Shown: positions 34,141-43,262 of the stretch, in pieces
Numbering within the stretch: position 1 is the stretch's first letter
Layout of the letters: every line of letters starts with the position of its first letter
Source of the DNA: a virus
Strand: one strand, 5' to 3'
Length of the DNA: 64,000 nt
IMG/VR virus record: IMGVR_UViG_3300037222_000100
Coordinates: 62,001-126,000 of that record
Program-made: the position numbers and the translations under genes
Notes under the pieces: model-generated
What the model saw: the letters and a program-made list of their open reading frames with translations, nothing else
What the model was told of the DNA's origin: nothing
Databases searched by the model: none

Positions 34141-34234
34141 TGGTGAGTGATTCCTTTTGGTTGTAGCGCCAGAAGCGCTAAGTCATCACTCATTGTCATG
34201 ACGGGGCACTACCGAAAGTAAGTAGCTTTACGGA
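34141..34234. other. Intergenic region with small hairpin
   Basis: 94 nt between protease-scaffold and decoration genes. It contains a short hairpin, TAGCGC, CAGAA, GCGCTA, without a T tract on either strand, so it is not a classic terminator. It could be an mRNA processing or regulatory element. Confidence 0.35.
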
Positions 34235-36568
34235 TTAGCGTGTGAACAGACCGGAGTCGAGCGTCTCGTCTGTGACCGAAACCGACTCGGACTCATCGCT
34301 CGAAACACGTTCGAATGCGTGACCATCCTGGTCTACCATCCGACGATCTCCTGCCGTATGCTGGCCAAAGCCGCTTGGCATACGAGCCACGCCTGCCGTG
34401 CGCTGCTTGGCAAGCTTCTGCGTAGCCGCAGTCTTGACACGCGAGAGCATGTCTAGCTGTGCCGTGATCTGCTCGTCGTCCTGAGCGTCAAGGTCCGCGA
34501 TGCGGTTGTACTTCTCGTCCGGGCCGATCATGCCTAGCTCTGTTTCCAGATCAGTGAGCTTGATCGCCGCGATGATATGCGAAGTGAATCCCTCGGTCGC
34601 GATGGACTCCGGCGTAACCGGGTCCTGCTGACGTAGAACCTTGTTGCCCTCTGTGCCAGTCCACTGACTCGTCGGTCCAGAGTTGTTCTCCGGAGTTGCC
34701 GCTGGCTGGAGCACGTCAACGCGCTCGCCAAATGACTCGGCAACGGGCTGAACGCCCTTGACGGTCGAACCTCCGCTGAGGCCAGGCTGGTCGTAGAACG
34801 GCTTTGCGTCATACGCCTGACGGACAGACGAGTCCTTGTTCTGGTTGCCTTCGAGGCTATCAGTGGTTACTCCATCCGTGAAGCCCTTCTCGGTGCCATC
34901 GGAATCGCCATAGGTCGCGGTCGGGCCGCTGTCCTCGGTCGTTTTCGTAGCGTCGAAACCAGCGTCATCTGATCCCTCAGATGCCGTAGGCAGACTCTCA
35001 GTCTTGTCGGCGTCAACATCTGTGACGCCTGTCGTGCCTACGCTGGTAACGTCTACCTGTGCGTCGGCCTTGGATGCTGCATCGTTGCTAGGCTCGATGA
35101 CCCCACCAACGCCAGTAGCGTCAACCCGCGCGTCAGGCGAAGCCTCCGGGCCAGTAGGACCATCAGCGATCTTCGTGCTCATGGTATCTCCTTGATGGTT
35201 GTTATTGGCTGCCTCGATGAGGTCCTGCGCTGTGCGCATTGTTGCCGTGACAGGCTTAGCCGGGTTCTTCACCACAGTGGTCGTGACTGGCTCGTTCGTA
35301 GCAGGCTTTGTGGTCGTTTTGATCGGCCTTTCCTGCTGGTTGATTCGAGCAGCCACCTTTGGGTTCAGCTTTGGTTGCCAACGCATGTCACCCATTACAC
35401 TCGCGGATGCAGCGCTATTTCTAGCAGTCAAGAAGCTACCCTCCTGCTTGGGCGGTGCGTGACCTGCGGGCTCTGCGGACGGTGCTGCCGGTGTCTCTGC
35501 GCCCTGTGCCAGCGCATTATCCTGCTGAACCTCTTGCTCGCTGCCCTGCGCCATGTCGCCTTGAAGCTCTTGGGCCTTGGTCAGGTCGGGGTTATCCATA
35601 CCCTTGGGCGGCTCGACATATCCACACACATCACACGTCTCGCCCTCCATCGTCTCGCCGCAGATTGGGCAAGCGTGCTCTTCACGCATGGTGTCTACAT
35701 CTTCGGGTGCCGATGGCAGGAAGGACTGAGGTAGTGCATTCTCAGCCGTCTTGCCCAAGCCCTCGTCGTTGACGCTCGCACGGATTTCACGGGCGAGCGC
35801 TGTCTCGTCAGCGGGATCGAACACGCCGCTGATCTCGAAGAAGTGAATGCCGTAGCAGTTCTCGTAGCTCTTACGCGAGATGCGTTTGCCATCCGCCGTC
35901 TTGTAGTCGTGATGCGCACCCTTCATGACGATGTGCGAGCAGTACTCGTCGGGGTTGGTCGCCACATGACCGCAGTGCGAACACTTCGAGCGCTCGACAT
36001 CGCAGCCCATGGAGAATCCGTCGAGGTCGCCACTACGAACGGCCTTGGCGTACGTCGGAAAGGTCTTGGCGTCGATCTCCAGGAGTAGCTCGACCTCAGT
36101 CGGCGGAGCGTGCTCAGGGTCCATGCTCTCGCTGCCCCAGTAGGTGTCACCACTCGCTGCGGTGTGCTCTATCGGAAGGACTTTGAGCTTGCTGTCTACT
36201 ACGACGCCGCGAGCGCGAGACGGATCGGAGTTGTTGTGATCGATGAAGTTTGGCTTGCCGATGAAGGTCGCGAATCCAAACTGCTTGTCGCCATCCGCCG
36301 CCTCGACCGTAAAGCCGGTCGCAGACTGCTTAGCGTGACGGTCGAAGACCTCAGAGCCTCCAGCAAGCTCGACAGACGGCCAGCCATCGTGGTTCTTGTT
36401 GACGCGGCTAGAGATCGCACGCAGGCGTACGTACATGTAGCCATCGTCGGTGCGGTAGTCGTGGAAGTCACTCAGCTTGTCGAGCGTGGCTGTGCGACGC
36501 CGCGAAGGCGAGCCCTTGACCTCAAGGACCTCCGCATCTTCGAAGCTCGCGAACTTGGTGAAGCTCAT
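34235..36568 (-). CDS. Prohead protease fused to scaffold-like region, with zinc ribbons
   Basis: 777 aa from ATG 36566-36568; the frame is open to 36625 but ATAACTACTGAG precedes this ATG. Residues 40-260 form a herpesvirus/T4-type prohead protease: FIDHNNSDPSRARG (candidate His111) and DGFSMGCDVE (candidate Ser186). A C-C-C-H zinc site is inserted at 196-212 (CSHCGH, YCSH). A second ribbon, CPICGETMEGETCDVCGY, sits at about residues 300-320. From 330 onward it is acidic, low-complexity and helical, as expected for a scaffold or delta domain. It should cleave itself and the head proteins during maturation. Confidence 0.8.
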   Translation of the reverse strand: MSFTKFASFEDAEVLEVKGSPSRRRTATLDKLSDFHDYRTDDGYMYVRLRAISSRVNKNHDGWPSVELAGGSEVFDRHAKQSATGFTVEAADGDKQFGFATFIGKPNFIDHNNSDPSRARGVVVDSKLKVLPIEHTAASGDTYWGSESMDPEHAPPTEVELLLEIDAKTFPTYAKAVRSGDLDGFSMGCDVERSKCSHCGHVATNPDEYCSHIVMKGAHHDYKTADGKRISRKSYENCYGIHFFEISGVFDPADETALAREIRASVNDEGLGKTAENALPQSFLPSAPEDVDTMREEHACPICGETMEGETCDVCGYVEPPKGMDNPDLTKAQELQGDMAQGSEQEVQQDNALAQGAETPAAPSAEPAGHAPPKQEGSFLTARNSAASASVMGDMRWQPKLNPKVAARINQQERPIKTTTKPATNEPVTTTVVKNPAKPVTATMRTAQDLIEAANNNHQGDTMSTKIADGPTGPEASPDARVDATGVGGVIEPSNDAASKADAQVDVTSVGTTGVTDVDADKTESLPTASEGSDDAGFDATKTTEDSGPTATYGDSDGTEKGFTDGVTTDSLEGNQNKDSSVRQAYDAKPFYDQPGLSGGSTVKGVQPVAESFGERVDVLQPAATPENNSGPTSQWTGTEGNKVLRQQDPVTPESIATEGFTSHIIAAIKLTDLETELGMIGPDEKYNRIADLDAQDDEQITAQLDMLSRVKTAATQKLAKQRTAGVARMPSGFGQHTAGDRRMVDQDGHAFERVSSDESESVSVTDETLDSGLFTR

Positions 36569-36618
36569 CTCAGTAGTTATGCGGTAGCAAGGCCGCAAAC
36601 CTATGGTGCCTGAAGCTC

Positions 36619-36647
36619 TTGACACGGAGTAGCTTATCCTGTAGACT
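36619..36647 (+). promoter_or_regulatory. Sigma70-like promoter, leaderless
   Basis: TTGACA (36619-36624), 17-nt spacer, TAGACT (36642-36647). The ATG is at 36655, 13 nt from the start of the -10 box. Confidence 0.85.
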
Positions 36648-36654
36648 ATCGATC

Positions 36655-37233
36655 ATGAAAATCAAGAGCCTCATCTCCGCTGCCGTTTTGTCCTTGGTCT
36701 TCGCTGCCCCCGCGATTGCGAGTGCCAACCCCGAATTGTCTGTGACGCCGCAATCGGTCCTCAAAGGGGAAGCCGTTACGTATCACGCCCAGGGCGTCTC
36801 TGGCCTCTTTGTCGTCAATCTCAAACCCAGCGCATGTAAGCTTCATCGTGCCGAAAACGGTGACCTCGGCAAATGGGGACGACTGACGACCGAAACCGAA
36901 GGCACCATCCCACCTGAACAATACGAATCCTTGGGTGTCTATCATGTATGTCTCTACCCCGGAGAAGCCAATAGCGCTGAACTTGGGGCAGAAGCGACAT
37001 TCGAAACGGTCACGCTTCTTCCGTCCCCTGCCCCAACGCCAAGTCCCATAGTGACCTCTGTAGCCACACCTACTGTGGCTTCCGAACCCACAACGGGACC
37101 TGTGGCTGCGCGGGTAACTCACGCTGCTGTGCCATCGAAGCGCGCAAAGGCCGTAGCCAAGTGCAAGCGCCTCAATCGACACAAGCGGAAGAAGCTAGCT
37201 CGCTGTCTGCGTAAAGCTAAGCGTCTTCACTGA
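36655..37233 (+). CDS. Secreted protein with Cys/Lys/Arg-rich tail
   Basis: 192 aa from ATG 36655, fixed by the promoter. A Sec signal peptide is clear: basic MKIK, hydrophobic core (AAVLSLVFAAPAIA), cleavage after ASA near residue 24. An Ig-like beta domain with one Cys pair follows to residue 110, then a Pro/Ser/Thr linker. The C-terminal 30 residues contain KCKRLNRHKRKKLARCLRKA. This kind of tail is frequent in secreted proteins of Thermoleophilia-like actinobacteria, so the gene may have been captured from the host. It is embedded on the plus strand in the head cassette. Confidence 0.75.
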   Translation: MKIKSLISAAVLSLVFAAPAIASANPELSVTPQSVLKGEAVTYHAQGVSGLFVVNLKPSACKLHRAENGDLGKWGRLTTETEGTIPPEQYESLGVYHVCLYPGEANSAELGAEATFETVTLLPSPAPTPSPIVTSVATPTVASEPTTGPVAARVTHAAVPSKRAKAVAKCKRLNRHKRKKLARCLRKAKRLH

Positions 37234-37417
37234 GCAGGTCTACGATCAGGTTCTCACTGTCGTAGCTAAGCGTCTTGAACGTGGCGATTGCTCCGCGCTC
37301 TTGCTTCTCAGGTAGGCCGCATGCCTCGATGAATCCGCAGATGCGCCCGCGCATACGATTGAACTCCTCGCGAACCGTCTTCTCTAGGTCGGCGGAGGGC
37401 ACTGCATCCCTCGACAT
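37217..37417 (-). CDS. Small protein, unknown
   Basis: 66 aa, helical and acidic (DLEKTVREEFNRMRGRICGF, then DSENLIVDLLSEDA). AAAGAGGAG lies upstream of the ATG. It overlaps the end of the secreted-protein gene by 17 nt on the other strand. It is part of the head gene string. The function is unknown. Confidence 0.65.
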   Translation of the reverse strand: MSRDAVPSADLEKTVREEFNRMRGRICGFIEACGLPEKQERGAIATFKTLSYDSENLIVDLLSEDA

Positions 37418-37429
37418 GTGAACTCCTCT

Positions 37430-38209
37430 TTAGTAGGCGCTGATTAGAGCCTTGGCGACCTTGTGGCCATGCTCATTGACGTGCGTCTGAACCTGCTTGA
37501 CTTTGAATCCCGTGCCGCGAGCAAGTTCGTTGAGTTCACTATCCACGTCTGCGGAAGTGTAGTGATCGGGAACTCGTTCCTCGACCTCGAACGTTGCTGC
37601 TACTCCGATGAGTCCCTCCCACGGGTGAGGGGTGATGTGCGCAAATGCAGGAGCACCGACCGGCGTCTGTCCCGGTGGGACCTCGCCAGGCTTGAGAGGA
37701 CCGCCAGGACCCTTCTCCTTCTCGTCCGGTGCGGGCGGGCCACCCTGCGGCGGTCCAGGAGGACCGGCCGGTGGCTCTTCGCCAGGGATGGCGTTTTCAC
37801 CAGGAGCTTCGCCATCGGGAATGCCGAGTGCAACGAGAATCTTCTGGACAGCATCCATGAGGGCGTGAATCTCGTGCTTCTCGCCGCCCTTCTCCTTGCC
37901 GTCCTCCTTGTTCTCATCGTCCTTCGGAGGCTCGTCTCCGCCAGTTTCGCCATCATCAGCGCCACCCTCTTCAGGAGCGGTGTCTCCGGGACCCTCGCTC
38001 TTAGGACCAGGGGCCTCCTCAGTCTCGTCGGCAGGTCCACCGAATGGTGAATCCGCGACATGCACTGCGGCTACCCAGTGACCGTCAAGCTCTTCGAGAA
38101 CGTACTCGTCGGCGTGCTTGGGGAAGTCTGGGTTGCGACGAAATGCCGCCTCAGCCTCCTCCTTGCTCACCTTACTGACCTGAGGTCCGGTTGCTAGTTT
38201 GATTGCCAT
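37430..38209 (-). CDS. Head-region protein with Pro/Gly/acidic linkers
   Basis: 259 aa. A folded N terminus (residues 1-60; FRRNPDFPKHADEYVLEEL) and C terminus (residues 190-259; LIGVAATFEVEERVPDHYTS) flank a long disordered segment rich in Pro, Gly, Glu and Lys. A short helix (HALMDAVQKILVALGIPDG) lies in the middle. AGGAGATAACAAGCG precedes the ATG. It could be an internal scaffold or linker protein. Unassigned. Confidence 0.6.
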   Translation of the reverse strand: MAIKLATGPQVSKVSKEEAEAAFRRNPDFPKHADEYVLEELDGHWVAAVHVADSPFGGPADETEEAPGPKSEGPGDTAPEEGGADDGETGGDEPPKDDENKEDGKEKGGEKHEIHALMDAVQKILVALGIPDGEAPGENAIPGEEPPAGPPGPPQGGPPAPDEKEKGPGGPLKPGEVPPGQTPVGAPAFAHITPHPWEGLIGVAATFEVEERVPDHYTSADVDSELNELARGTGFKVKQVQTHVNEHGHKVAKALISAY

Positions 38210-38249
38210 CGCTTGTTATCTCCTAGAAGTCGCAGGTTTGAAAGGGTTC

Positions 38250-38540
38250 TTACACGGACCCTGGAATGTGAACGATTCGCGGTGCCGCGCCACTAGGCCG
38301 GTCCTCGCGCATGATCTTCTCGCGCTGCTCCTGAGGCATGGCGCGAAGCTCACTCAACGTGTACTGGCGCTTCTGGTCCAGAGGACGATTGCAGCTAGGG
38401 CAAGTGCCTCCGGGATAACCGTTGAAGCCACAGATGGCGCACTCGACGGTCGGGGGTCCCTGACGCGCTTCCTGCTCCTCTCTGATGATCTGTGCCCGAA
38501 CCTCGGCCGGGACTTGTGATGTGTCTGGTGTATCTGACAT
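38250..38540 (-). CDS. Zinc ribbon protein of the head module
   Basis: 96 aa. CAICGFNGYPGGTCPSCNRP is a compact zinc ribbon (two C-x2-C pairs, residues about 34-52). Flanking helices are charged (EVRAQIIREEQEARQG; PQEQREKIMREDRP). It lies between two head-region genes and may bind the giant zinc-ribbon protein or prohead DNA. The function is unknown. Confidence 0.7.
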   Translation of the reverse strand: MSDTPDTSQVPAEVRAQIIREEQEARQGPPTVECAICGFNGYPGGTCPSCNRPLDQKRQYTLSELRAMPQEQREKIMREDRPSGAAPRIVHIPGSV

Positions 38541-38551
38541 GACTTCCTTTC

Positions 38552-41500
38552 TTAGACTCCTAGGAACAAGTCTGCGTCGCGGACTCGTTCTGGATCGGTC
38601 TTACTGTCGTAACTGTCTCGGGTCTTGTAATGCGTACCCTCAAGATCAAGCATGTCGCTGTTGCGCGCCATACCATCCTCATCTATTAGCTCACGTTGCT
38701 CGCGAGGAGTAAAGTGCTTGCCACCCTCTCGTTGCATGCGCTCTTGCTTGTTGTGAGCTAGACGTGCGCGAATCTCTTCGCGTCGAGAGTCCTGGATCGA
38801 GCCTATGTCGCGGGACTGAGCGGCAGCCATGCTCTGGCGTCGAGCGCCCAAGAAATCCTCTGCGTCATCGTCTTCCATGACCCAACCAATATCAACGCCA
38901 GCCTCAGCGCGACCACCCTTTTCCTCGGTGACCCAGTTGTGCCCACAACGGAAGCAGTCGTGTTCAGTCGCGTCCGGATTGATCATGGACGACGTGTGTT
39001 CGTTGTGACCGCAGCGCGGGCATGAATCATCATCGACGCTGGCCTGTGAAGGCTGGAGTTCGCTGTTGGCGCGCTCGTCTGTCGTCTGTCCTGATGGGGG
39101 TACTTGCTCCTCGCCGGGCGTCTGTGAGCCTGGCGGAGGTTCGTTGTTGCGGTCGTCGGCATTCTGTGCGAGCGGTTCGAACGTGAGTTCCTGCATTTCC
39201 ATGTCCTCCTTGGAAATCGGGACGCTGCTCTTCAGCGTGTTCGAGTCGTTGCCGTACATACCGAGCAATGTCACGTCCAAGCCGTCTGGCTTGACGCGCT
39301 CAACACGAATCACATCCGGCACGGAGAAGGACGGATTCTTCATCGTGTACTCCTGCTTTGCCTGGATCGGATTTCCTTCGGTGTCCTTCCATGTCAGCGA
39401 TGAATCTTCGTCGCCGCCTTGATTGAGCGCAGCATCCTGTTCTGCGGCAGGTACATTGACCGGCTGGGCATCCTGCTCTGGCCCAGGTCCAGCTACGCGA
39501 GCGATGGCGCTGTTTCCAGCCGCGCTTGTGTCATCGAGTATGCTAGGACCTTTCCAGACGTTGCCACACGCATGGCAACGAGAGTGGTTGTCTGGATCAC
39601 CAACCATGCCGGTCGTCGCAGAGTTGCACACGGGGCAACGCGGTGCGATGTTGTCGGCTGCTGTATGACCGGGCATGAGCTTGCTGCCCATCTCCTCTTC
39701 AAACTCGCGGTAGGGCTCTGCCTTTTCCTTTTGCGCACAAATAGGACAATCTGGGTGAAGCCCATGCACATGCTGACCTTTTTGATGCTGTGTTTCTAGA
39801 TCGTCGGCTGCGGTGAAGTCGGGCAAGAACGATGACATAGGCTGCATCGGCTGTCCGCCTGGTTCTCCACCCATCCCCGGAACAGGCATGCCTCCGGGGG
39901 CGGGTTGCTGCGGTGCTGGCGGCTGTGTCTGCTCTTCCGGCGTGACTGTTGGGGGTACTGTAGGATTCTGCTGAATTTCAGCGAGAATCTTGGCGTACTC
40001 GGGGTTGCCGGGGTCGAGAGGTACGTTCGGTACCTCATTGACACGACCGTTCTCGATAAGCCACTGCTGGACTGCGGCGATCTGCTCAGGCGTTACTGGA
40101 CCCTGATGATTGGCCGAATCGACCAGCGAGGCAATCAAGTCTAGATGAGTAAAGCTCTGCATCGGTGCTGGCATACTTGGTCCTCCTATTTGCTGTCCTT
40201 GTGGTGTTGCTCCGCCCATGGCGTTTTCCTTGGCTCCGCACTGCGGGCATGTGCCATCTGCTGTCGTGACTCCGCCGCAGTTCTTGCAATGACCCTGCTG
40301 CGCTCCCCCGCCTGGAGGAGCTTGAGGGGTTGGTTGCAAACTTGGATTGAGTGCGGTCGGATCGAGCATCTGCTGCTGTTGCTGAAGTCCGCCCATCTGC
40401 AAAGGGGGCACGATGGACTCCTTGGTCTGACCTTCGCGACTTGTCGGGGCCGAAAGGATATCCTCGACCGTGGTGCCGCACTGGTTACATGCTGGACCGA
40501 TGATCTGGCCACTCTTGCATGCGGGGCACATGACAGGCTCGGGCTCTTGGCGACGATCCGGACCGATGCGGCGCTCGCCGTACTGTTTCGCGCCCCATTC
40601 GTCCAATCCCTGATCGTAACGACGGCGCTCATCGGGAGATCGCACCGCGTCACCATCGGCGTAAAGGCCCGCATGAACGTGCTCTGGCTTCTTTTTCTGC
40701 TGGATGAAAATCTCAGCGACAGTAGGGTCGCCCTTGCCGAGGTAACCAGGGTTCTCTGCTTCTAGCATCTCGTGCAGACCCTTGAGCATAGGATCGTTTG
40801 CTCCCGACTCATCTGAGTGATAGAAGTGTTCGATGAGTGGCATGAGAAGCTTCATGCGCTCGATGGCAGGGCTGCTCTCGGAGAAGCCGTGGCTTTCCTC
40901 GTCGCGTTTGTCTTTGTGCGGGTCCTCACCCGACTTACCGGAGTCTTCAAGGTTCGGGTTCAACGGGTTTTCTGGGCTCTTGTCCTGGTCGTTGAACTCT
41001 TTTTGATCTACGTCCTCTGGGTCGTCGTGCTTGACGCCCACGTCGGGATTGGAGGTCGGCGTTTCGTATTCTCCACCCTTGGCAATGAGCGCAATGAGTG
41101 GATCGGTGCTCGATAGCGGATTGAGAATGGTCGAATCGGGACCCGCTTGCCCCGGCGCTTCGCCTCCTCCGCCCGGCATGTGACGACCAAGGTCGCCGCC
41201 CATGAAGTTGCTTGCTGGACCAAGCGCTTTGCCCATCAGTCCACTTGCTGCGCCTCCTGCGGATGCCTCGCCGCCTACCGCACCGGCTGCTCCCACGCCC
41301 TCGGCTAGCTCAGGGAGCGCCAACAGTGCGGGACCTGCCGTCTTGATACCGCCCGCGTGCTCCTCGTATCCCTGATCACGATCTCTCAAAGACTGGTCCT
41401 GTTCGCTCTGTGACGGCGCGATATCCAACGGCCTGATGCCAGGAGGAGCCGGAGCTTCTTCGTTGCGAATCTTCTGTGCAAGTTCGACCATGAGGGGGCT

Positions 41501-43231
41501 ACGTGCGTTGGGGTCCTGCACAACCTGCGCAGCGGCCGGTAGGTGAGACGGATCATGGACCGAGACGACAACCGGCTTGCCGAACTCCGGGCTTTCGCGC
41601 AAGCCGTAGCGCTTGATCAACTCCGAGCCGTTACCTCTGACCGGGATGCCGTTGATGTGTGCATCAAGAAACGCAAGCGGCCCTTTGTGGTTGCCATGTG
41701 CGTTGTGGAGCCCCACGTCACTGGGCTGCACCATGAGAGAATGAGCCGGGGCGACGTTCTCGTCGGGACCCTTATCGAAATCGACATCCGCCTCGTGTGT
41801 CCACGGGAGATATGGGTCCATGTTGTTGGTGCGCTCTAGCTTTGGCATCGTCTTACTGAAGGAGAACGATTTGTCCTCTAACTCTTTCAGGCGCGGATCA
41901 GCGGCAATAAACGGTGAAGCATCTCGACCTGTCACCGTCTCGACCTCTCCAGTCGGGCGAATCTCCACTCCGGATTTCCAATCGACCAGGTGATGCGGGA
42001 TGCCTGCGCTTTCTACATACTGCGAGTGTGATGTGCCATGATTGAAACTTTCGTTGGGATCGACATTAGCGTCGCGAGGGTGATATGCCTTCCACGTATG
42101 GGGCTCACCGGCAATCATCAGACCTCGCCCCTGCCATCCGGGCTCCCACTGCATAGTGCTTGGCTGCGACTCAGGGGTGAGGCCCACGATGTCATCCATC
42201 TCGCTAGCAAACATCCGTTGCAATAGACCAGGCTCCTTGGGCGACTCGAAGGCCGGAGGAGTACGCCATGTCTCCTGATTCTGAAAGACGTTGGTTGGCT
42301 CAGGACGACTTGCCGGGGGTGTCGCTTGTTTGCACTGCGGGCAATACATCGTCCCATCAGAGAGCACGAGTGCATCGGACTCACAGGTCGCGCACGGGGC
42401 CTGCTGTGCGGCCTCGTGAGTGCTGCCCTGGCGCACAGGACCAAGCGCGCCAGGTGTCTCTATAAGACCCGGTGAAAAGCCATGCTCCATGGCGTGAGGG
42501 ACACGCTGCCATCCCTTCATGACGGCAGGGTCTTCCTCGCCGCGCACCGGCCAACTGTGATCACAGTGAACGCAGAAGATGTCTCCCTGATCTGGGTCTT
42601 GCATTACTTCGCCGCCGCAATTGGGGCAACGAAGATTGAGCATTGGATCGACAAGGGCCGCAAGTGCGCCTTGATGAGCCGGGCCTAGCGCAGGAAGGGT
42701 GGAAGGATTCTTCCAAGGACCCCGACCTTTTTCAAGGTGCCGAGGGTCAAGTAGCTCATCTGCTCCAGGCATGTCCTCCCACTCACCGCCATCGTATGGA
42801 ATGGTATAGCCACAATTGAGGCACTCACCATACCCGTTCATGGACGAGGGAACACGACACGATGGACAGGTGTGATTGGGGATCGATCCGCTCTCTGGGA
42901 TCGAAGTTCCATCTGGGAGTCTAAGATCGCTCTCGACCAAAGCTGCGAGGGTAGGCAAGTCTGTGACCTTGCCATGCATGAAGTTGTCGCGACGCCAGGC
43001 AGGCTGTTCTGGGTGCCCGCCCATGATGGTGCCCTCGCCTAGCGGGTTGCCTCCCTGGTCCTTCTGTGTGTCGCTATCAACCATGTCCCGGAGCGTGCCA
43101 TCGCTTTGAGTAGGGGACGGCTGATCGCGGAAAAAGCGCTTCCCACCACAATCCGGACAAGCAGTCGCGCCAGAGATATCGCCTGGCGAGAGGACGAAAT
43201 GGTGCGAGCAATCTTCACAGCTAACCAGCAT
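38552..43231 (-). CDS. Giant multi-zinc-ribbon head-region protein
   Basis: 1559 aa, the largest gene in the window. Eight zinc ribbons with paired CxxC motifs are visible near residues 5-28, 120-141, 198-222, 277-299, 900-917, 980-1000, 1205-1228 and 1403-1432, plus a half motif near 1160 (CPIC). Examples are CPNCGGEVMQ, CPACKSGQIIGPACNQCG and CKNCGGVTTADGTCPQCG. Between them are Pro/Gly/Gln-rich linkers, an Ala/Gly-rich helix near 640-690, and an alpha/beta part at about 350-600. The C terminus is charged and helical. No known family was recognised. It is encoded upstream of the protease-scaffold, which itself has zinc sites, so a prohead-internal role is plausible. Confidence 0.7.
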   Translation of the reverse strand: MLVSCEDCSHHFVLSPGDISGATACPDCGGKRFFRDQPSPTQSDGTLRDMVDSDTQKDQGGNPLGEGTIMGGHPEQPAWRRDNFMHGKVTDLPTLAALVESDLRLPDGTSIPESGSIPNHTCPSCRVPSSMNGYGECLNCGYTIPYDGGEWEDMPGADELLDPRHLEKGRGPWKNPSTLPALGPAHQGALAALVDPMLNLRCPNCGGEVMQDPDQGDIFCVHCDHSWPVRGEEDPAVMKGWQRVPHAMEHGFSPGLIETPGALGPVRQGSTHEAAQQAPCATCESDALVLSDGTMYCPQCKQATPPASRPEPTNVFQNQETWRTPPAFESPKEPGLLQRMFASEMDDIVGLTPESQPSTMQWEPGWQGRGLMIAGEPHTWKAYHPRDANVDPNESFNHGTSHSQYVESAGIPHHLVDWKSGVEIRPTGEVETVTGRDASPFIAADPRLKELEDKSFSFSKTMPKLERTNNMDPYLPWTHEADVDFDKGPDENVAPAHSLMVQPSDVGLHNAHGNHKGPLAFLDAHINGIPVRGNGSELIKRYGLRESPEFGKPVVVSVHDPSHLPAAAQVVQDPNARSPLMVELAQKIRNEEAPAPPGIRPLDIAPSQSEQDQSLRDRDQGYEEHAGGIKTAGPALLALPELAEGVGAAGAVGGEASAGGAASGLMGKALGPASNFMGGDLGRHMPGGGGEAPGQAGPDSTILNPLSSTDPLIALIAKGGEYETPTSNPDVGVKHDDPEDVDQKEFNDQDKSPENPLNPNLEDSGKSGEDPHKDKRDEESHGFSESSPAIERMKLLMPLIEHFYHSDESGANDPMLKGLHEMLEAENPGYLGKGDPTVAEIFIQQKKKPEHVHAGLYADGDAVRSPDERRRYDQGLDEWGAKQYGERRIGPDRRQEPEPVMCPACKSGQIIGPACNQCGTTVEDILSAPTSREGQTKESIVPPLQMGGLQQQQQMLDPTALNPSLQPTPQAPPGGGAQQGHCKNCGGVTTADGTCPQCGAKENAMGGATPQGQQIGGPSMPAPMQSFTHLDLIASLVDSANHQGPVTPEQIAAVQQWLIENGRVNEVPNVPLDPGNPEYAKILAEIQQNPTVPPTVTPEEQTQPPAPQQPAPGGMPVPGMGGEPGGQPMQPMSSFLPDFTAADDLETQHQKGQHVHGLHPDCPICAQKEKAEPYREFEEEMGSKLMPGHTAADNIAPRCPVCNSATTGMVGDPDNHSRCHACGNVWKGPSILDDTSAAGNSAIARVAGPGPEQDAQPVNVPAAEQDAALNQGGDEDSSLTWKDTEGNPIQAKQEYTMKNPSFSVPDVIRVERVKPDGLDVTLLGMYGNDSNTLKSSVPISKEDMEMQELTFEPLAQNADDRNNEPPPGSQTPGEEQVPPSGQTTDERANSELQPSQASVDDDSCPRCGHNEHTSSMINPDATEHDCFRCGHNWVTEEKGGRAEAGVDIGWVMEDDDAEDFLGARRQSMAAAQSRDIGSIQDSRREEIRARLAHNKQERMQREGGKHFTPREQRELIDEDGMARNSDMLDLEGTHYKTRDSYDSKTDPERVRDADLFLGV

Positions 43232-43262
43232 CAGTCATTATGACACAGATGCGACGCAGTTG

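Noticed and set aside
34162-34179. Hairpin TAGCGC-CAGAA-GCGCTA considered as a terminator
   Set aside because: The stem is short and there is no T tract on either strand.
40145-40765. 206-codon plus-strand open frame within the giant zinc-ribbon gene
   Set aside because: It is antisense to a frame with regular zinc ribbons; Ser/Leu/Arg-rich composition indicates a shadow.
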